DNA of 64,000 nt from Chionoecetes opilio. Its lineage: Eukaryota > Arthropoda > Malacostraca > Decapoda > Majidae. Location of the stretch: assembly GCA_016584305.1 (NCBI GenBank), contig JACEEZ010020518.1, forward strand, positions 1 to 64,000, in the 5' to 3' direction. Shown piece after piece: positions 44,236 through 54,883 of this stretch (the first letter of the stretch is position 1; the number at the start of each line of letters is the position of its first letter). Below the pieces are notes generated by a model that did no database searches, was not told where the DNA came from, and worked only from the letters and a program-made list of their open reading frames with translations. The position numbers and the translations under genes were made by a program.

Positions 44236-45165
44236 CAGGTTGAAGTTCCCAAACTCGGCAACCTCGGGACCAGCGCCGAGCCGAGTAATGGAATTTTTCC
44301 GACTTTTAGAACGTGAGATATATTAAGGGGAAAAAAAGCATGAAAATCACATGAAAAAATCCACAGGAAAAAATTATTTGGATTCTAATACGGTATATAA
44401 TACGTACTGAGATAGAGGAAGAAGGAGAATATGTATAAATATAAATCAGTATGAGCTTACCTGTACAAGATAATAAACCATGACGTATTTTAAATTTTGC
44501 GAGCCATCCTTCTGAGTATTGACACTCGTGTTCCAATTTCAGCTCCTCATGGAATATTTTAGCTTGCGTCATCATCATGTCCCCTGATATTTTCATTCCA
44601 TCATTACGACGCTGTCTGAGCCACTGCATTAATGCTTTGTCCAAATCTTCACTCTTCCCATGTCTCATGGTCTTACGTATGTCCATACCTTTCACCGTCT
44701 CACTCCTGGCATAAAATTCACGTAACTTTGTTTTCTGTTTCTTGAGGTCATACACTGTAGATGACCCCACACCATATATTTCACACAAATTCTGCACTGA
44801 GGTTCCGCCATCCAACTTCTTCAAAAGGTCAATTTTCTCAAAATAGTTTAACACATTGTTCTTCCTTTTCTTTTCACTTCCACCAGTAGGTGTTCCTGGA
44901 CGTTTGGGAGCCATAATACCAATAAAGACCTGTAGAAGTACACAAAATAACAGTGTACACAACTCTAGTCACAACACCACTGAACAATACAACAAACAAA
45001 TTCGGCGGGAGAAACCAAGCGGCCTAGTGTGGTGGCACCTAGCGCCGACCCGGCAACTACGCGCCGGGTTTTTGGTGTTCTGCCGTGTTTTGGAAAATCC
45101 GGAACCATAGCCGAGTTTTGGGTGTTGCCGAGTCTTGGGATGCCGAGTTTGGGAACTTCAACCTG
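44236..45165. mobile_element. F5 pogo/Tigger-like element inserted in a LINE
   Basis: The inverted repeats match over about 25 bp and begin CAGGTTGAAGTTCCCAAACT, with TA on both sides (44234-44235, 45166-45167). Removing it rejoins the LINE ORF between KNPG and the SLKRSEGEKDLG block. It encodes the N-terminal half of a transposase on the minus strand and no catalytic domain. It is 930 bp long. Confidence 0.92.
44306..44914 (-). CDS. Tigger-type DNA-binding protein, truncated transposase
   Basis: I start it at 44914, where MAPKRPGTPTGGSEKKRKNN begins, rather than at the upstream ATG, because MAPKRP-type starts are usual in this family. The first helix-turn-helix (psq type, about residues 20-70) has KIDLLKKLDGGTSVQNLCEI and YGVGSSTVYDLKKQK. 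The CENP-B-type second domain (about residues 80-150) has KALMQWLRQRRNDGMKISGD and ends GWLAKFKIRHGL. After that the frame runs into unrelated sequence and stops. The usual DDE domain of about 250 residues is absent. An intact two-domain binding protein could repress or titrate a full transposase, but that is speculation. Confidence 0.85.
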   Translation of the reverse strand: MAPKRPGTPTGGSEKKRKNNVLNYFEKIDLLKKLDGGTSVQNLCEIYGVGSSTVYDLKKQKTKLREFYARSETVKGMDIRKTMRHGKSEDLDKALMQWLRQRRNDGMKISGDMMMTQAKIFHEELKLEHECQYSEGWLAKFKIRHGLLSCTGKLILIYIYTYSPSSSISVRIIYRIRIQIIFSCGFFHVIFMLFFPLIYLTF

Positions 45166-45167
45166 TA

Positions 45168-45860
45168 ATAGATACACCATAAGCAATGTATCGCTGAAAA
45201 GATCAGAAGGTGAAAAAGATCTTGGAGTAAGGGTGAGCCCAGACCTCCGACCTAGGAAACAATGTATTGAGGCTAGAAACAGAGCTAATAGGGTGTTAGG
45301 ATTCATTACCAGGAGTGTTAAAAGTAGAAGTGCGGAAGTTATTCTAAAGCTTTATCTGGCTCTAGTCAGGCTCACCTAGACTATGCAGTTTCAGTTTTGT
45401 CTCCATATTACAGGATGGATATAGTGTTGTTAGAAACAGTGCAGAGAAGGATGACCAAAATGATACAAGGGATGCGTAACTTTAGTTATGAGAGGAGATT
45501 GAAGTTATTAAAATTACACTCACGTCGAAGAGACACAGTATGGGGCGATCTGATAGAAGTTTTTTAAGTGGATAAAGGGATTTAATAAAGGAGAGGTAGG
45601 AACAGTTCTTACGGCTTTTAAACCAGGGTAAACAAGAAGTAACGGTTTAAAGCTGGAAAAGCGTAAATTAAAAAGGGAAAATGGGGAAAAAACCCTGGTT
45701 CAAAAATAGGGGGTGAATAAGGGAATGGTCTCAGTAGACATTGTTATTTCCGGAGTCATTAGGGACCTATAAAGAGGGGGCTGGAGGGTTTTCATGGAGG
45801 GGGATGAAAGGGGGATGTGGGTTATGTTAGGTGCCCGGAACAAACCAAACTGTGGGCCTT
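45168..45860 (+). pseudogene. LINE RT thumb and C-terminus right of F5
   Basis: It reads SLKRSEGEKDLGVRVSPDLR, RARNRANRVLGFITRS-type residues, then LKLYLALVR, LDYAV, SPYYRMDI and YERRLKLLKLHSRR before GDLIEV. It is the conserved end of a jockey/CR1-type ORF2. There is a one-base shift near 45365 and quality decays after 45600. Confidence 0.85.
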
Positions 45861-48240
45861 GCTGGCTTTGTACTTCCTTTTTTTTTAAATGTTCTTATAA
45901 ATTGTCAACTAAACTAATTGTTTTTTTTTCTCTTTTTTAATTTTTGGAAGGGTTTGGGGTTTTTAAGGAGTTTTTGATGTATCACATTTAAGAATATTAT
46001 ATTAAAGGGGAAGGAGCCTGTTTTTTGGCAAAGTGTTTTTTATTGGTAAATTGGGGTTTGTTTAAAATAGTAAACTATAGTTTTTATGGCGTGGCCCCCT
46101 GTTTAACGTCTCCCTGTCCCCTTTAAACACCCAAATCCCCCTTTATCTAAGGTGACATGCGTGCACCATGACCTAAATAGTGACTGTGTATAGCCCTCCT
46201 TCACCCAAAAAATAATTATAAAAATGAGCATTATTTCATGTTTAAAAAGGGAAAACCTTTTGGGCAGCCATGGTGAATTTTGGCTGTTTTTTTAATTTGG
46301 GTTTACCTTTAAATTTTTTTTTCCTTTTAAAGGGAGCTTGGGGGGGAAAGTTATTAGTACACGGCCGGTTTTGGTTTTTTGGAAATTTTTTCTGGGTTAC
46401 ACTTTGGGCCCAAAAATTCCCCTTTTTTGGGGTCGGGTTCATGTTTTAAACAAGGGGCTCACTTTGGTTGGGGGGGGAAAAATTTTTTCTAAAATTTACA
46501 AAAAGGTTTTTTAGGGGGGAATTTAATTGGGGGGGGTTCCCTTAAACCCCAATCGGTTTTAAAAAGGGGACCACTCCTCCCCCCTTTAGCCCCTTTAAAT
46601 ATTGTTTTTTTGACTACCATGTTTTATATGGATGCCTAGACGTAGGGGAAAAAAAGCAGGGCTTTAATCAGTGTTTGTCACAGCCAAATAAATTACCCCC
46701 AAATTCAACCCTCAATATGATTAAATTTTGGTATTTTTTTTAGTATAGGAGGAGGCTCCATTGATTTTATTCGTAATGTGATCAAAACGGGTACAAGGTT
46801 GAGCCAAATAATTATTTTCCCAGACTTACAAAGTTTACCCCCCGGGGCTACATACTATTTCCCAAAACTTTGGGAATATGCTGTTTTTAGGGGATTTCCT
46901 GGATTGGTTTTGAAAAAACTGCAAATTATAGCAAGGGAATGATATCAATGAGGGGAAAACCCTAATCAGGCCCCAATGGGCAGGGACACAAGGGTGAACT
47001 GCTTTGGCAATTTTGGGACACATCAGGTTATATGAAGAATGTTAGATGCTTGAAAAACTGCATAGTTTAATGTGTAAAGGTGGTTGGTGGGTGAATGGAC
47101 CTTCACCCCTCCCCCCCCCTATCTCCTTCTCTTTTGTCTCTCCCCTCTCTCTGTTTCTTTTTCATCTTTTCTCTTCCTCTCCCTCCCCGCCCCCCTCCTC
47201 TCCCCCTTTTTCTTCCTTTCTCTCCCCTTTTCTTCTCTCTCTCTCTTTTCTCTCTCTCTCCTCTCTCTCCTCTCTCACCTCCTCCTCTCTTTTCCCCCCC
47301 CCCTCTCCCCTCTCTCTCTCCCTTCTCTCTCTCTCTCTCTTCCCTCTCCTTTTCCCCTCGGGGTTTCCCCTCTCTCTCTCTTAAATTAAATACATTTTTT
47401 CAAGGGGGAATTTAAAGTGGGTAAAGTCACGGCTGGGGGTGCCAAAGGGCTGTCCTTGGCATATTAGACCTTAAAAAACCCCCCCCTTTTTTTCTCTCTC
47501 TCCTGGGGTACTATTTAGTTCCTAGTTAAATTGGGATTTTTACAGGGTTGAAAACAACTTGTTTTTGCCCCCCCCCTTTTTTTACTAAATTCAGCTGTAA
47601 ACCTTTTAAAATGCAGACTTGATGGGTGTTCTTAAAACACATAACAGAATTGCCCCCTCTACGTGAATAACCAAGGGCTAACATAGGACATGGGGCCCGC
47701 CCTTCGAAAGGTGTGAAGGTACCCATAGTAAAAAACCTCCCTTTTCTCTGCAAAAAGATTTTGCCCTTGCAAAAAAAATATTGAGAATTCCAATATATTC
47801 AAAAGGGAAAAAAATCAGGTTTGTGAGAGAATTTATGACAAAAAATCAAACCCCCAAGGGTTTTTTTCCCGGGCAAGAATTAAAAACTTAGATTTGAATG
47901 GCCCGAAAACAATTCCTAAATGAAATACAAAAAATGAACATGTGTCCCCCATTTAGGAAGAAAGGGGGCTTAAAAATCTATCTGCTCACAACTTCTCTCT
48001 GACCCGGGAGTAACGGTTTTTTTGTAAAGGGCGATCTACTGGCGTCATCTACTTTTCCCAACGGGGAAACTTGGTCATCCTCCTTTAGGGTTATGGGAAA
48101 ACTTTTGCTTTTTGCCCCCGGGCATATCAAAAAACTTTTGGGTAGAGTCTGGACAAATTTTTTTAAATTTTTAAATTTCCCTTTATTCGGTTTCTTCCTT
48201 TTTCTCTGCACCTTTTTCTTAAGTTTTTCCTTTCAAACTG
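45861..48240. other. Degraded sequence with a C/T-rich tract
   Basis: Homopolymer-inflated throughout. 47097-47395 is almost pure C and T with CTCTCT and CCC runs, a low-complexity tract whose three forward frames give S, P, L and F-rich pseudo-ORFs. No gene recognised. Confidence 0.8.
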
Positions 48241-48244
48241 TTCT

Positions 48245-48584
48245 ATTGGGAGCACTGTAGTGGGGCATTGTTCTTCTCCCCAAATATATCAATATTGGTG
48301 CTCCCCCGGGGTCTGTCCTATCACCCACTCTCTTTTTATTATTCATTAATGATGTAAGTCTATAACTCAATGCCCACTCCTATCCACTCCTATGCTGATG
48401 ACTCTAACCTAATTTTTCAACATCGTTTCATTAACGTCCAACTCAACAGGAACTAAGTGATTCACGGAGAGATGCCACAAAGCCTTACTTCTGCCTTACT
48501 TCTGATCTTTCTATAATTTCTGATTGGAGCAAACTTTGTTTTGGAACAACATTTCCTTTCCTCCACAATAATGGCACATCGCCT
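48245..48584 (+). pseudogene. LINE RT palm fragment of another family
   Basis: The + strand reads GAPPGSVLSPTLFLLFINDV near 48300, equivalent to a VPQGSVLSPTLFLLFINDL box. Then comes a degraded catalytic box near 48395 (YADDS in a shifted frame) and SDLSIISDWSKLCFGT near 48510-48550. It abuts an opposite-strand LINE at about 48585. Confidence 0.75.
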
Positions 48585-50440
48585 ATCTCAACCGATTTCC
48601 TAAAAATGTGTACTAACGACTCACTAACTCCTTGCATTCCTTTAATACCCTGGGATACACTTCATTTGGTCCTGGCGATTTAATTTTTTTCATTTTTTCT
48701 ATACCCTCCCCACCATTTCCCTAGTTATCACAATATCTTTGAGTTCTCTCATCGCTTCCTTTGAACATCTGTTCACTATCAGGTATCGTCTGTGTATCCT
48801 CCTCCGTAAAACACACCTAAGAAATAATCATTTAGACTCCTACACATATCCTCATCCGTATTTAAGACCTCACCCTGTCCTGACCTTAACGGCCCAACTA
48901 ATTCCCTTGTCTTTGTTTTATAAACCTGATAGAACCCTTTTGGGTCCCTGTTCGCCTGTTCTGCTACTTTAATCTCATAATTGTTCTTAGCAACTCTATT
49001 TAAATTTCTTCACTGTCCTCGCCATCACGTTATACTGTTCTTTGTTAACCCAATCCTCCTTAAACCCTTTAAAATAAATGTTTCTTTTTACTCCAATGTT
49101 GTGTTTTAACTTGGTGGTCATCCATTTTGGATCACTCTTTCTGGACCTAATTTCCCTATAAGGATATTTCTTTTCTGTCCGTCAATTATATTCCTTACAA
49201 TATAATCCTCAGCTCCGACCTCACTTCCCCTTCTAACCTCTCTAATTACCTCCTCAGCCCTGACCTCACTTCCCTGTCTAACTGCTCTAATTATCTCCTC
49301 AGCCTCGACCTCACTACCATATCTGACCACTCCAATTACCTCCAGGTGCCTTCCTAATCCTTCATAATTGGCCTTTCCAGCTGTCAACGCCCTGTCCTGG
49401 GAAAATTTCTTCTCCTCCATCCCACACCTCTTATTAATAACTCCAGGTGTCTTCTTAATCCCGCATAATTGGCCCTTTTCTGAAATTAGGTATTCCATGC
49501 CTATTGCCACTTAATTTTTCCAACTTCCCATTTTAAGCTAAATCTGATCTCATAATGGTAGCTATTATCTAATTTCCCACCGACCTCCACATTTGTAACT
49601 AAATCATCTCTATTTGTCAGCAATAGATCTAGAATATTATCTCCTCTAGTAGGCTCCTTGATTGCTTGACTTAGGAAGTTATCCTGGATTATATTTAACA
49701 ATTCATCTGCATCGCTGTCACCTATGATTAAATCCCAGTCTATATTCCTAAGATTAAAATCTCCCACCACGCATAATCGATTATATCTGAAGGCCTTGTT
49801 TATTTCTTCCCATATAGGAGCTGAAATCCTCTTTTACATAAGTTTAAAGGGCCCTATACACTACACCCAAAACCATTTTCTCAGTTCCCTCCGTAACCTC
49901 TACCCATATAGACTCTATGCTGTCATCTGTTTTTATAACATTGTTAACACAACACTGAAATGCATCTCTTGCATAAAGCGCAACTCCTCCTCCTGGGTAT
50001 GCCTACTCTGTCCTTGTGAAATAACTTATACCCAGCTATCTCGACTTCCGGATCGATACCTTTCCTGACATATCCAACCATGTTTCTGTTAATGCTATTA
50101 TATCAAATCCTCTACACTATTTATTCCTCTCGGAAATCTATTTTTTTTTTAAATACTCCTACAGTTTGTAGAGTAAACCTTCAAGCAACTCCTCTTTTTT
50201 TTGTCAATTTTCTCTTTATCTTTTAACTAAACCCCTCCTCTCTCTCTTCTTACGAATCACTTTAGTTCCCGGCCTTCTGAAACTCCTCCTAGTGTCACAA
50301 GTTTCCTTTACCCCGACCCCGTGTCTAAACCCCCGGTTCTCTATCTTAAAAAGCCTGCAGTACATCTACCTCCCTTTCAAGGGATTCAGACAAGATCTGA
50401 ACTCCTTTCCTCGAAAAGTGCACCCCGTCCCTGCGGGGTG
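48585..50440 (-). pseudogene. Antisense LINE: esterase end, endonuclease, linker and RT start
   Basis: Read from 50440 down, it opens with RRDGVHFSRKGVQILSESLE, like the end of the SGNH-esterase part found in CR1-type elements. 50110-49780 gives the apurinic-type endonuclease start in shifted frames (GYKLF, RVGIP, DSIESIWVEVTEG). 49770-49510 is open and reads MVGDFNLRNIDWDLIIGDSD, EPTRGDNILDLLLTNRDDLV and VGGKLDNSYHYEIRF, the GDFN and NILDL[LV]LTN blocks. 49500-48900 is the linker, and 48800-48600 the RT start (ELKDIVITREMVG). The RT palm is cut off. The whole is dead. Confidence 0.8.
49205..49342 (-). repeat. 45-bp repeat x3 in the LINE linker
   Basis: Three tandem units code 15 residues each on the minus strand (GSEVEAEEIIRAVRQ, GSEVRAEEVIREVRR, GSEVGAEDYIVRN). 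The unit keeps the reading frame, which is open from 49510 to 49118. Confidence 0.85.
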
Positions 50441-50462
50441 CAGAGAAGTCTTGAGATTTGCG

Positions 50463-50700
50463 TCTTGAGAAGAAATTGAAAAGGACAACATGCAAGAGGG
50501 ATATAAAAAAAAAGAAGCTTCCTGTATAGAAGCATAGAAGCCTGGAACAACCTTGATGCAAAAGGGATTAATGCAAGAAGTATTCAGGACTTCAAAGGCA
50601 AGCTGGATAATAGTAGATTTGGAGACGGGACAGTACGAGCATAGCTCTTTTCCTGTATGTTACAACTAGGTAAATACAACTAGGTAAATACACAGCTGTT
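50463..50700 (+). mobile_element. LINE 3' end with ACTAGGTAAATAC tail
   Basis: The + strand reads YRSIEAWNNL-like residues in shifting frames (CIEA, KPGTTLMQ) near 50525-50560, then AGGACTTCAAAGGCAAGCTG and GAGACGGGACAGTACGAGC. It ends in two ACTAGGTAAATAC units. The same end in reverse is at 19090-19241. Confidence 0.8.
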
Positions 50701-51054
50701 TGTCTGCACTATTTGTACGTCGATGTAAACAAACATGGCTCCGACACCCAGGCAGGCTATCGCTGCTATACACTTACTTATGTATATTGTCAATCGTTGA
50801 CATGAATAACTAGCTAAAAATTGCATGGATGCGTTCATGTTTGGCTCGTCGGAACTCGTCAGACTAGTCGCTGAGATCGACGGAAAAGGAGCTAATTGTG
50901 ACGGCGCCTTTACACAAGTGTCCGCCAGTCAGCGCGCGTAGTACATATATATACAGTCGGAAACACTTGTTTGCAAGCTCAGTTTAAGCTGTTTTCGCCT
51001 GTTTTCCGTTGTTTTATATGCTTATTTAGACTTGTTCAGTGCAGTGAAGTCATT
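50701..51054. other. 5' flank of a transposase head
   Basis: Good-quality sequence with a TATATATA box-like stretch near 50945 and a moderately GC-rich part, leading to the ORF at 51055. It is probably the 5' end of the element, but no inverted repeat was identified. Confidence 0.4.
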
Positions 51055-51330
51055 ATGGCATCGAAACAGAAGGGAAGTGACAAAAGGAAGCGTGTGAATC
51101 TAAGTATTGCAGAGAAATTAGACTCATTAAGAAGGTGGAGTCTGGTGTTTTTTGGTCGCCCGGGTGTGTGTCGAGTATGGTGTAAAGAAACAAACGTGAG
51201 TGATATTCGCAAGGCTAAGGACAAACTCAGAGAATATGCTGTGAAATTCAATGTTAATGCAAGTAAGGCTAGGAAAGGATCATGTCATCATGTGTACATG
51301 GGTAACTTGTGTCTTATAATTATGTCTTAA
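51055..51330 (+). pseudogene. psq-type head of another Tigger/jerky-like transposase
   Basis: MASKQKGSDKRKRVNLSIAE followed by KLDSLRR opens a psq helix-turn-helix, and VSDIRKAKDKLREYAVKFN follows. The middle (RRWSLVFFGRPGVCRVWCKE) reads like two compensating frameshifts of a normal helix-turn-helix. After residue 75 there is no family similarity, and it stops at 51330. It differs in sequence from the heads at 18781, 44914 and 52360, so it is a separate family. Confidence 0.75.
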
Positions 51331-51548
51331 CGACAACACTGCTGCTGCGTGGCCGCGCTGCGCTGCCAGGCGTGGATGAGTGCCTTGCTTGTATTTTATC
51401 TATTTACTCATATGTATGAATAATAGCCATTAAAATGCGATTATATGTCTACATTCACCTAGATTAATGGTATTTCATAGCATACCAAGCAGTAATGAGT
51501 GAGCCTGGAGACTTACTACCTCTCCTAATACCACTCCCGTGCAGTCGT
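51331..51548. other. No feature recognised
   Basis: Short unique-looking stretch before a SINE. Confidence 0.5.
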
Positions 51549-51868
51549 GGGAGGCGGTAGCAGAGTGGTTAGCGTCTCCCACTGGCGTTCTCGGTGACCC
51601 GAGTTCGATCCCCGAAGAAAACCAAAATCTTTCTGCACCGTCGAGTGGCCCAAGAACACCCACATGTCCTGCCCATCAACTCTACCTTCGATTGCGAGTG
51701 CATCGGAGGACACAGGGGGGCGGTATGAGCCTCTAATCACAGGCGTCACTATAAAAATCCTGCCTGCGCCACCACGGGCGAGGGCCAGCCATCACAGCCC
51801 TCAAGTGAACCTCCAGAGCCTACCATCCGAGCCCTGGGTCACCACTGCCTACAGGCGCTATAGGCATA
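51549..51868 (+). mobile_element. Full-length tRNA-derived SINE
   Basis: This is the reference copy in the window. The head GGAGGCGGTAGCAGAGTGGT carries the A box, and GAGTTCGATCCCC (51600-51612) is the B box of a pol III promoter. The body has CCGTCGAGTGGCCCAAGA, GCATCGGAGGACACAGG and CCACGGGCGAGGGCCAGCC. The tail ends GGCGCTATAGGC, followed by a G run. The head resembles a Ser/Leu-type tRNA but the rest is not tRNA, so it is not a tRNA gene. Confidence 0.9.
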
Positions 51869-52180
51869 GATGGGGGGGGGGGGGGAAGAGTCGTGGGCGA
51901 GCTTGCTATGTAGCACCAGTCACTGTTTACTCATTTATTACACAGCATGCAAGAGCATACCAAATCCAGCATTTAGCGCCAGTCACTGTTTACCTCCCAA
52001 CATAGCTACACGGTCTGCTTGTGTTTGTCATTACAGTAAAACCCTTATAACTCGGCACGATAGGGGCTCTGGCCCTTGCCGAGTTATTCAATGTGCCGAG
52101 TTATGCAATGTCCTCCTCTGATATGGGGAAAAAAAAGAAAAAAAAGTAAATACAGTACTGTAAAAGCATAAAAACTACAC

Positions 52181-52360
52181 TTACCAGTGAACCTCAATGT
52201 GCTGGAATGTGCTGGATTTGATAACAAACTCAGCACAAATAGCACGCATGGATGCACCTGCATCCATCCTTGCCAGTACTTTCACCTTTTCCTGCAGGCT
52301 CAGGCTCTTCAATTTCATTCCCTTCCTGCTGGAGACACCCTTGCGTGATGGAGCTGACAT
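52181..52360 (-). pseudogene. psq-type head of the F4 transposase
   Basis: MSAPSRKGVSSRKGMKLKSL followed by SLQEKVKVLARMDAGASMRA and ICAEF is a psq helix-turn-helix start, as in pogo/Tigger transposases. It stops after 59 residues (EVHW), where the normal helix would continue. The rest of the gene may be lost or placed after an intron. It lies close to the left inverted repeat and is transcribed toward it, an unusual layout for an intact element. Confidence 0.75.
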
Positions 52361-53082
52361 CTTGATATACAGTACTGTATGATGTAATCCCAAAACACGT
52401 AAAATAGGTGGCAAAGTAGAGCAAAGGTCGGGTACCAGCGCGTAGGCTAAGCCGTGTTTTTGTCGTCCAAGCACCGTCTTGGATTACGAATCCCAATTCA
52501 ATAACACTTGCTGAAATGTGTGTTATACTACTTTGTGATATTGTTTGCAATTTTTTGCATTGATTATAATTATTATTTCGGCTCCTACCAAGCTTGTTGT
52601 GTTTTTGAAGCAGAAACCAATCCTGTTTCAATTTCGACAAAAAACGGAATTCGTATCCAAGAACGGTGGCTTGGACGACAATAACACGGCTCAGCAGCTG
52701 ACAGCCTACAACGCTTGGTTCCCGACCTTTCTTTATTTTGCCACCTATGTTTACGGTTTTTGGGATTACATCATACTACTTTATTTCGAGATATCAGCTC
52801 CATCACCAAGGAGTTGTCTCCCGCAGTAAGAGAAGGAAAGTGAAGAGCACTGAGCCTGCAGGAAAGGGTCAAAGGACAAAAACACTACTTTATTCGACTG
52901 AGATATGCCGCGGTAAGACATAAGAGATTCATCATCATATAATCATCACTATTCACGAGATACATTATTTTTTGCCGACTTTCCTGTTTTGACTGTTCAC
53001 TACAAATAGAGGTTGTGAGGGCATGATAGCCGAGTGAAACCAAGAGATGCAGTTTTAGGGAGTCTGTATAGGCAGAGTTGTT

Positions 53083-53140
53083 AGCGATCACCAATTGGCG
53101 TTCTCGAAGAACCCCGAGTTCGATCGGAGTGAGACCCATA
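53083..53140 (+). mobile_element. SINE head fragment
   Basis: GGCAGAGTTGTTAGCG (A-box-like) and GAGTTCGATCGG (B-box-like), 30 bases apart, with GGCGTTCTCG between, match the head of the SINE. The body is absent. Confidence 0.6.
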
Positions 53141-53192
53141 AATACCACTTGAAATCTTTCTTCTTTCTTTGTTCTTTTTTTTTACACATTTT

Positions 53193-53535
53193 TAGCTATA
53201 GCGCCTTAGCAGTGGTGCCCAGGGCTCGGATTCAGTAGGCTCTGGAGGTTCACAGTTGAGGGCTGTGTGGTTGGCCCTCGCCCGTTGTGGCGCTGCGGAT
53301 TTTTATAGTGTACGCCCTTGATTAGAGGCTTCTGTGTGGCCGCCCCCCTGTGTCCTCCTGGTGCACTCGCAATTGAAGGTATAGTTGATAGGGCACGGCA
53401 TGTGGGTGTTCTTAGGGCCAAAACTTGACAGTGAGAAGGTTTTTTGGTTTTCTTCGGGATTGAACTCCGGTTGCACCGAGAACCGCCAGCGGAAGACGCT
53501 ACCCATCCGCATACCGCCTCCGTCCCATGGTTTCC
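53193..53535 (-). mobile_element. SINE, minus strand, near full length
   Basis: It is read backward from GGGACGGAGGCGGTATGCGG (head) through GGTGCACTCG and the CCACAACGGGCGAGGGCC block to the AGGCGCTATAGC tail. It lies head to head with the plus-strand copy at 53536. Confidence 0.8.
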
Positions 53536-53765
53536 GCACCGTCTATGGCCTAAGACACCCAATGCCCTGTCCTTCACTCGCTACCTTCCGACTGCAAGGT
53601 GCTGGGATGGGACACAGGGGCGCCTGAGTCTTCTAATTTACGATGCGCCTAAGAATGCCTGCCTGCGTCCACCACGGGCGAGGGCCAAACCATCACACTC
53701 CCTAGTGAGCCTCCAGGCCTACCATCCATCCTGTCTCACTGCCTGCATGCTCTATAGCATAAGAT
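53536..53765 (+). mobile_element. SINE body, plus strand, head missing
   Basis: CACCGTCTATGGCCTAAGA, GATGGGACACAGGGG, CCACGGGCGAGGGCCAAACC and a CTCTATAGCAT tail match the SINE body. It forms an imperfect inverted repeat with 53193-53535. Confidence 0.75.
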
Positions 53766-53989
53766 GAAAAATAAAAAAATTAAACAAGAAGAAATACCAA
53801 CAACTTTTGTCTTTGCCCTTGCCGTGTTATATTCAAATTCCGAGTTATAAGGGTTTTACTGTATTTCTAATTTATTTTCACAAATTTTCCTGGTGTTTCA
53901 TACGCTTATTTTTTCCACCTCTTACCTGGGGAAAATAACCCCTCGCAATAACGACACTCGGCTTTTACCGGACCCCCCCCTCCCCTTAG

Positions 53990-54053
53990 TCCGTTAATAT
54001 CGAGGTTTGCTGTGTATTATAATTAATATAGTATATATATAAATATATATATA

Positions 54054-54087
<34 letters not shown>

Positions 54088-54098
54088 TATATTAGATA
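53990..54098. repeat. TA microsatellite
   Basis: Imperfect TA repeats precede the second F4 copy. More TA tracts lie at 54842-54883, 55659-55755, 56371-56457 and 57293-57367, that is, between all the following elements. Confidence 0.9.
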
Positions 54099-54841
54099 CA
54101 GTAAAAGCCTTATATCTCGGCCTGTATAACCCTGGAATTTGATATAAACTCGCATGGGCAAAGACCATTTTTTTTGTTTTTTTTTTTTTTTTCCTTTTTT
54201 TTTTTTTTACACCTATTGCCTATAGTGCGTGTAGGCAGTGAGCTCCAGGGGTGATATAGGCAAGGCCCTGGAGGCCACTCAAGGGCTGGGATGTTGGCCC
54301 TCCGGCCGTGTGTTGCGCAGTATGATTCTTATTATAGTGGACGCCTGTTATTAGAGAGCTAGGCCCGCCCGCTAGTGTCCCCCAGGTAACTTGCAGTCGA
54401 GTAGAGTTAATGGACAATGGGCATAGGTGTTGCAGTAATTAAGTTGCTCTAAGTTTTTAAACATTTTTTTTTTTTTTTTTTTCTTTTCTTTTTTTTTATG
54501 TAAATTAAGTTGTCAGGTACTTACTGTGTACATACAGTACAGAGTTGTGATTATAAAGTTGATTAAAGTTGATACCATTGTTTAAAATGATGCGACCTGA
54601 GTCCCCCTACATCTTCTACATGTTTACAACAAGGCTCGCCCTCTCCTTGGATTAACATCCTGCTGCTAACCCTTTCCATTGGTAAGTGGGTATCTTTCAT
54701 GCGTTTAACAAGTACTGTTGTTTTTTTTTTTTTTTTTTTTCCATACCCATATCAGGAGGACATTGCTAATGCTCGGCACATTGAATAACTCTCGGCAAGG
54801 CCATATCCCCTATCGTGCCGTGATTTATAAGGTTTTTACTG
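54099..54841. mobile_element. F4 MITE copy 2, with antisense SINE
   Basis: It runs from CAGTAAAAGCCTTATATCTC to ATTTATAAGGTTTTTACTG, with TA on both sides. It contains a minus-strand SINE body at 54214-54428, long T runs (54168-54208, 54464-54500) and a segment GTAAATTAAGTTGTCAGGTA with GCGACCTGAGTCCCCC that recurs in copy 3. Confidence 0.85.
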
Positions 54842-54883
54842 TATATATTATATATATATATTATATATATAATTATATATATG

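Larger units (their letters stand above)
52034..53861. mobile_element. F4 pogo/Tigger-like element with SINEs inside
   Basis: The ends CAGTAAAACCCTTATAACTC and the right-hand reverse complement are inverted repeats (about 24 bp) flanked by TA (52032-52033, 53862-53863). GCCGAGTTAT motifs repeat at both ends. A transposase head lies at the left on the minus strand (52360-52181). SINE pieces occupy 53083-53765. It is 1828 bp long. Shorter relatives are at 54099 and 54884. Confidence 0.9.

Noticed and set aside
47046..47415. Three overlapping S/P/L-rich ORFs
   Set aside because: They are the three frames of one C/T-rich low-complexity tract.
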